A stretch of 64,000 nucleotides of DNA from Cordia subcordata (taxonomy: Eukaryota > Streptophyta > Magnoliopsida > Boraginales > Cordiaceae), in contig JAPTOF010000008.1 of NCBI GenBank assembly GCA_028554755.1, forward strand, positions 16,473,001-16,537,000, read 5' to 3'. The translations under genes and the position numbers were made by a program. Under the pieces are notes generated by a model. It ran no database searches. It saw only the letters and a program-made list of their open reading frames with translations, and had not been told where the DNA came from. How positions within the stretch are numbered: the first letter of the stretch is position 1; every line of letters starts with the position of its first letter. Positions 58,456 to 64,000 of the stretch are shown here, piece after piece.

Positions 58456-58690
58456 TGGTTTAAAGAGATTGAGTGAATGAAGTGAATTTGGGGTGAAAAA
58501 CCCCAATTTTTAACCCTGTCCTCGTTCAGCCGGTCGACCGGCTGGTCGCCCAGCTGAAAGTGGAGGGGGGTCGACAGGCTAGGTCGACTGGCCGGATCAG
58601 AGAGCTTAAAAAAAAATCTTCTTTTAGCTGGACCCCTAAGGCCTCAGTCGGTCGACTGGCTTGGTCGGCCGGTTGGATCAGAAAGTGCAC
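58456..58690 (-). promoter_or_regulatory. U3-like promoter block upstream of the env-position gene
   Basis: Inside the element, between pol and the extra gene, lies a perfect 16-bp palindrome AGCCGGTCGACCGGCT (58528-58543). Further GGTCGAC boxes are at 58570-58600 and 58648-58675. Toward the gene, AATCTCTTTAAACC (58471-58458) matches the LTR's AATCTCTTTAAATA. The arrangement copies U3. The gene's ATG is 120 bp further. Promoter activity is inferred. Confidence 0.5.
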
Positions 58691-58785
58691 AAATTGCTTA
58701 TTTTTCATGCCCAGGCCATATAAACACATATACATGCAATTTAACCATATTTTATCATTCCAATCTCTCTCTTAATCTTGCAAAA

Positions 58786-59862
58786 TTAATCCTCATGGAA
58801 AGGTTTAGTAAAAATATCAGGAACTTGATGTAAGGTATCAACAAATTCAAGTATTATATCACCTTTTTGTACATGATCTCTAATAAAATGGTGTCTAATC
58901 TCAATATGCTTGGTTCTTGAGTGTTGAATTGGGTTTTTAGTGAGATTAATTGCACTAGTATTATCATAATATATAGAAACATGATCATACTTCAATCCAT
59001 ACTCAAGTAAATTTTGTTTCATCCACAAAATTTGAGCCACACAACTACCAGATACAATCTATTTAGCTTCAGTAGTAGAAATAGCAACACTATTTTGTTT
59101 CCTACAAGACCAAGATACTAAGGAGTGTCCTAGGAATTGGCATGTTCCACTAGTGCTCTTATGATCTACTTTGCAACTAGTATAGTCAGCATAAAAAAAA
59201 CCACATAGATCAAATGACGTTCCTTTTGCATACCAGAGCCCTAGATTAATTGTTCCCTTAAGATATTTAATGATTCTTTTTACAGCTGTTAAGTGAGTTT
59301 CCTTAGGATTGGATTGAAATCTAGCACATAAGCATACTGCAAACATGATATCAGGTCTAGAGGTAGTTAAATATAATAGGCTACCGATCATACCTCTATA
59401 TTTCTTCTCGTCTACTGATTTACCTTTCTCATCCTTATCTAGCTTTGTTGAGGGACTCATGGGAGTTCCAATCTCTTTTGCATCTTCAAGTCCAAATTTC
59501 TTGATGATTTCCTTGGTGTATTTGGCTTGATTTATGAAGATCCCCTCTTTTGTTTGTTTGATTTGGAGTCCAAGGAAGAAGGTTAATTCTCCCATGATGC
59601 TCATCTCGAACTCCTTGTGTATACACTTTGAAAAATTCTCACACAAAGAAACATTAGTAGCACCAAAAATTATATCATCAACATAGATTTGGACAAGTAG
59701 AATGTCATTGTCTTTTCTTTTGATTAATAGGGTTGAATCAAGTTTTCCTATTTCAAAATTATTTTCTACCAAAAATCCACTAAGTCTTTCATACCAAGCT
59801 CTAGGAGCTTGCTTTAAACCGTATAAAGCCTTTTCTAGTTTAAAAACATGATTAGGAAACAA
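58786..59862 (-). pseudogene. Sirevirus RT (C-terminal two thirds) and RNase H, nearly intact
   Basis: 59862-59059 is one 267-codon frame: YGLKQAPRAWYERL, the catalytic YVDDIIFG (59685-59662), GELTFFLGLQIKQ, the SLLYLTTSRPDI block and RNase H with YADYTSCKVD and SVAISTTEA. A single stop at 59057-59059 is followed in frame by the RNase H end (59040-58786: YYDNTSAINLTKN, TKHIEIRHHFIRDHV, DIFTKP). It ends at 58786. Reverse transcription and RNA removal are the roles. The active-site residues are all present. Confidence 0.92.
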
Positions 59863-61253
59863 GAATCTTTAAAACCAGGGGGTTGTTCAACAAAAACTTC
59901 TTCTTCAATGAATTCATTTAAAAATGAACTTTTCACATCCATTTGATAAAGCTTAAAGTCCATGTGACATGAAAATGCAAGTAACATACGAATGGATTCA
60001 AGTGTAGCTATAGGAGCATAGGTTTCATCATAATCAATTCCTTCTTCTTGATTGTATCCTTATGCAACTAGTCTAGCCTTATTTCTAGTCACTATTCCAG
60101 CTTCATCTAGTTTGTTTCTAAATACCAATTTAGTTCCTATTACCAGCCTATCTTTAGGCCTTTCAACTAGCTTCCATACTTTATATCTCTTAAATTGATT
60201 AAGTTCTTCTTGCATGGCAATTATCCAATTTTCATCAAGTAGAGCTTCTTTTACATTTTTGGGTTCTATATGAGAGATAAATGCATGATGCTTACAAAAA
60301 GTACTAATATTACGCCTAGTTCTTACACCTTCATTTGGATCACCGAGAATAAGATCTTGAGGATGGTTTCTTACAAACTTCCAACTCTTTGGTAGGTCTT
60401 CATGAGATTCTTTTGTTTCGGCATCTTTGTTTGAGTATTGTTTGTTTTCCTCATTGGCTTGAGACCTCTTTTCTTGATGTTCTTGCTTTGTTGGTTTTTC
60501 TTTGTCTTTTGGAGTTGGATCTTCAAACGTTGTCTTTTCCAAAAGATATCCTACATCATCAATTTCCTTTCTTGGCTCAAATGGATTAGTCTTATCAAAT
60601 GTAACATGTATTGATTCTTTTACAACAAGAGTTCTTTTATTGTATACCATATATGCTTTGGTTTTTGTGGAATAACCTAAGAATATTCCTTCATCAGATT
60701 CAGCATCAAATTTTCTTAAGTGGTCCTTAGTGTCTAGGATAAAACATTTACAACCAAATACCTTGAAGTATGATATTTTAGGTGTTTTGCTATGCCATAG
60801 TTCATATGGAGTTTTATTTAAGATAGGTCTAATCAATACTCTATTTTGCACATAGCATGCAGTATTTATGGCTTTACTCCAAAAATATGTTGGCAAGTTG
60901 TGTTCTTTTAGCATAATTCTTGCCATTTCTTGTAATGTACGATTCGTCCTCTCTACTACCCCATTTTGTTGAGGAGTACGAGGGGCCAAAAAGTTATGCT
61001 CAATGCCTTGTTCATCACAAAAGTTCATGAAAGGAGTATTCACATATTCGGTGCCATTATCACTACGGATGCAAGTTATAAAATAGCCTTTCTCATTTTG
61101 CACTTTTCTACACAATCTTTCAAATTCATTGAAGGCATAATTTTTATGTGCAAGAAACATGACCCATGTAAATCTAGTGTAATCATCAACTATAACAAAT
61201 GTATACCTAGATCCTCCTAAGCTTGCCACATTAATGGGTCCAAAAAAATCCAT
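59863..61253 (-). pseudogene. Sirevirus integrase and RT N-terminus
   Basis: The open frame 61253-60060 (397 codons) holds the integrase core with the catalytic triad (MDFFGP, RSDNGTEY, PQQNGVVERTNRT), the long linker rich in Lys/Glu (about 60600-60420), and the RT start (NWIIAMQEELNQF, GTKLVFRNKLDE, ARLVA). A stop directly follows at 60057-60059. RT continues in frame (EEGIDYDETYAPIATLESIR) to a frameshift near 59865. The linker length and wording are those of Sireviruses. Confidence 0.92.
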
Positions 61254-61862
61254 ATGTAATAGTTGTAATGCTCTATTTGTTGAAACTTTATTTAGGGATT
61301 TGAAGGATGTCTTATGTTGTTTTCCTAGTTGGCAAGCATCACAAATTTTATCTTTTTCAAATTTTAGCTTTGGTAGGTCTCTAACTAGATCATGCTATGA
61401 CAAATCATTCAATAAGCTCATGCTAGCATGTCCTAATCTTCTATGCCATAACCAAGCATTATCATGTACAATGGATAAGCATTTAACATGTTGACATATA
61501 AGTTGATCAATTTCAATAGTGTAAACATTTTCATTTCTCTTAGCTACAAATAACACATTATCATTTCCACATTCATACACAAGGCATTTAGAAGATTGAA
61601 AAACAACTTTATGACCTTTGTCACATAATTGACTAATGCTAAGTAGATTAAATTTTAGACCCTCTACTAGTAGGACATTGTGTATAGCAAGAGAGTTTTC
61701 GTTGCCAATGCTTCCTTTTCCAATAATGTTTCCTTTGCCATTGTCCCCAAAGGTAATGTCTCCTTCTTTTGTCCTTTTTAATTTGTAGAAAAGTAAAGAG
61801 TATCCCATCATGTGCTTGGAACAACCACTATCCAAGATCTATTTTATTTTGCTTGAATTGCT
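61254..61862 (-). pseudogene. Sirevirus protease and pre-integrase domain
   Basis: 61862-61395 carries the protease with the active-site DSGCSKHM (61832-61809), a NLLSISQLCDKGH end and the pre-integrase LWHRRLGHASMSLL (61455-61414). A stop at 61395-61397 is followed in frame by the zinc-binding part with CDACQLGKQ (61340-61310), leading straight into the integrase. The active site is intact. Confidence 0.9.
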
Positions 61863-63612
61863 TTCATTGCATACCTACACACGTGAAATTCAAATGCAAT
61901 TCTTTATTTTGGGGTCCCCAACACCTTGGGTCCTTGGCATTAGTTTCAATTTTTGTTTTTGACCACCCATTTAGGTGTTTGCCAATACGGAGCATGTGAT
62001 CCTTTATCATGAATTTTCTTGTATTAACAATGAGTAGATACATGTCCTTTCTTTTCACAATAAGTACAAATAACAATTGATTTTGGTGAAGAGGAGGATG
62101 TAGAGGTAGAAGCCTTGGCAAAATAGGTTTTGAAATACTTTTGATTAATACTAGGTTTGTATCCAATATCACTCTTATCAAAAGATATTTTTTGACTTCC
62201 AAGAAGCTTTTCAAAATTTTCTTTGCCATTTGTAAATTTTTGAATAATTCCATTCAAATCCATATTTTTCTTTTTCAAATCTTTAACCTCTTTTTCAATC
62301 TTTACAAAATCTTCGACATATGAATCATTTTCCTTTTCTAAGATGTCTATTTTTCAATAAGAGAGGCATTTTTCTTTTCCAAAATTTTCTTTTTGTTAAG
62401 AACAAGTTTCAAACTTTTATGCATTTGCTTGTTTTTTTGCCAAAGCTAAGGATAAATCATCATGTAATTTAGCAAATGCATCTTTTAGTTCATCAAAACT
62501 ATATTCCTCTTCCTCTTCTTCACTAGATGAATAATGAGTAGATGGAGAAGGTGAAGATAGTACCTCATCCTCATTGGCCATGAGGCAAAAGTTGGCTACC
62601 TCATGATGCTCTTCCTCATCTTTTTCGGTTTCGGAGAAGTCCCACGTGGCCTTGAGTGCCTTACCTTCCTTTTTCTTTGAAAGCTTAGGACAATTTGCTT
62701 TTATATGTCCTGGCTTGTTGCAATTGAAGCACTTCAATTCATCTTTTGCATCTTTTATCTTTTTGAACTCTTTGTCTTCTTTTCCTTTCTTCTTCCAATT
62801 TGTGTTGCTTAAAGAAGCGTCTTTCCTCATCTTTCTAAATTTCATAAATCTTTTGAAATTTCGGGCTAGAAGTGCAATTTCTTCATCTTTTGGGTCCTCA
62901 TCATCTTCCTCATCGTCACTTGATGGGTATTTTGATGCAACGAGGGCAATGGACTTCTTTGTTTTCTTCTTTTATTCTTCATGATCCTTCATCTCAAGCT
63001 CATGAGTCATGAGTGACCCAATGAGCTCATTGAGCTCCAATGTATTCAAGTTCTTTGCTTTCTTTATTGCTGTGACTTTAGGTTGCCATGCTGATGGCAA
63101 GCTCCTTAGCACTTTCCTAACCTTCTTTACATTAGAATAATCCTTACCAAGAGCTTTCAAACGATTAGTAATTTCAACAAATCTAGAAAACATTTGCTCA
63201 ACATTTTCATTTGGAAGCATCTTGATCATTCATAACTATGTGCAAGCATAGCAATTCTAGATTCTTTCACTTGGCTAGTTCCTTCATAAGTTACTTCTAA
63301 TAGGTCCCAAAGTTCTTTAGCCAAAGTGCACCCCATTACTCTAACAAACTCGGTGGCATTCATAGCATTGAATAAATAATGTAATTCTTTTTGATTTAAC
63401 TCAAATAATTTAATATCTTCATCATTCCATTCATTTTTCATTTAGGGTATTCTTCTATCACCCTCTAATTTTGTAGGTAAGGTAGGCCCATTTTCTATGA
63501 TTTTCCAAGCTTTATAATCATGTGATTGTATAAACACTTTCATCCTCATTTTCCAAAATGCATAATTTGTTCCATCAAAAGGGGGTGCTTGTTTAATAGA
63601 AATTCCCTCCAT
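61863..63612 (-). pseudogene. Sirevirus gag with two zinc knuckles, broken
   Basis: The ATG at 63612 (MEGISIKQAPPFDG) is 46 nt inside the primer site. A TAA at 63442-63444 and a frameshift near 63227 interrupt the capsid region (ELWDLLEVTYEGTSQVKESR, MLPNENVEQMFSRFVEI, LNTLELNELIGSLMTHE). 62845-62417 holds the first knuckle CFNCNKPGHIKANC and an acidic serine-rich part. After frame changes a second knuckle CTYCEKKGHVSTHC is at 62070-62024. The long gag with a late knuckle is usual in Sireviruses. Confidence 0.88.
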
Positions 63613-63658
63613 CTTTGCTAGAAATTCTACTAGTTGTTAAACTATATGTAGAACCCTA

Positions 63659-63670
63659 GCTCTGATACCA
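63659..63670 (-). other. Primer binding site of the Sirevirus
   Basis: TGGTATCAGAGC on the minus strand, 2 bp from the 5' LTR edge, exactly complementary to the end of initiator tRNA-Met. Confidence 0.9.
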
Positions 63671-63672
63671 AT

Positions 63673-64000
63673 TGTTGGTGCAAATATCTTAAGAAAATGG
63701 GTGAATTAAGATATAAATACTAATTTTTGTTTTAAAAATTTCTCAGAAAATTAACAACTTCTAACAATCAATATATCAAACACAATGTAAGTAAAATAAA
63801 CAAGTATAAAAATGAAAGTATAAGGAGAAGAGAAACAAACGAATTAAGGTGGTTCGGCCAAGCCTACGCCCACTGCCCAAGGATGCTCCCCTTAGGACTT
63901 CAAAAATTTCCACTAAAATGCTTCTTCAAATCTTGGTGAAGCACAAACCAAGTTCTTACAATCTCTTTGAAGCCCAACTTCAAAGAACCCAAGAGATTCA
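63673..64000 (-). repeat. Sirevirus 5' LTR, first 328 bp in the window
   Basis: TGTTGGTGCAAATATC onward is nearly identical to 55093-55420 (only scattered substitutions). The LTR continues past the window. Confidence 0.92.

Larger units (their letters stand above)
55093..64000 (-). mobile_element. Sirevirus-type Copia element (partial, 5' LTR cut by window end)
   Basis: It reads right to left: 5' LTR (63673 to beyond 64000), initiator-Met primer site, gag, protease, integrase, RT, RNase H, an extra gene in the env position, several polypurine tracts and the 3' LTR (55093-56406). The visible part of the 5' LTR is nearly identical to 55093-55420. Pol wording, gene order and the multiple polypurine tracts are hallmarks of Sireviruses. 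Damage is limited to about ten stops or shifts, so it looks like the youngest large element here. Confidence 0.92.

Noticed and set aside
60389..60589. Plus-strand frames over the Sirevirus (also 58091-58294, 59345-59530, 60966-61220, 61234-61494, 62646-62984)
   Set aside because: They are shadows of gag-pol and of the env-position gene on the other strand.

Overview
This window looks like nuclear DNA of a flowering plant, from a gene-free, repeat-rich region. I see no host gene, tRNA, rRNA or CRISPR array. Nearly everything is LTR retrotransposon sequence in at least four nested layers: Ty3/Gypsy of the Athila and Tat types, a Ty1/Copia family with ~1.9 kb LTRs, a second Copia LTR, and a Sirevirus-type Copia. 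Every coding region carries stops or frameshifts. The plant call rests on Athila and Tat proteins, the Sirevirus and the initiator-Met primer sites. I cannot name the species.

Left part (1-22815). 1-2067 is the 3' part of a minus-strand Athila-like Gypsy element (integrase, pol end, long 3' tail, LTR piece). Two Gypsy LTR pieces lie head to head at 2068-5690, and a solo Copia LTR (2951-4860, TSD TAAGC) sits inside the second. A 5'-truncated plus-strand Copia (C1) runs from 5691 to 19771. Its 3' LTR was later split by non-autonomous Gypsy-like element A (11843-19151, minus, TSD TGGAC/TGGAT). C1 had itself entered a plus-strand Athila element, whose gag, protease and start of RT remain at 19772-22815.

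Middle (22816-26974). LTR pieces flank a minus-strand Copia 5' LTR with primer site and leader (C3).

Right part (26975-53326). A minus-strand Tat element is the host. It keeps RT, RNase H, integrase and, downstream of pol, a plus-strand antisense extra gene. Two solo Copia LTRs (TSDs GAATC and GTTGT), one solo Gypsy LTR (TSD ATCTC) and element B (37134-52497, plus, TSD GTAGG/GTAAG) all sit inside it. Element B contains a full-length minus-strand Copia (C2, 38749-48061). The window ends with an LTR within an LTR (53327 and 53721), the second broken by a Sirevirus (55093 to beyond 64000, minus) with gag, pol and an extra gene in the env position.

Points of most interest: elements A and B share a protein that is neither standard gag nor pol and starts with a CCHC knuckle; the Tat element has an antisense gene; the Sirevirus has a promoter-like block, echoing its own U3, ahead of its env-position gene; and a CCGGTCGACCGG palindrome family recurs in unrelated elements.
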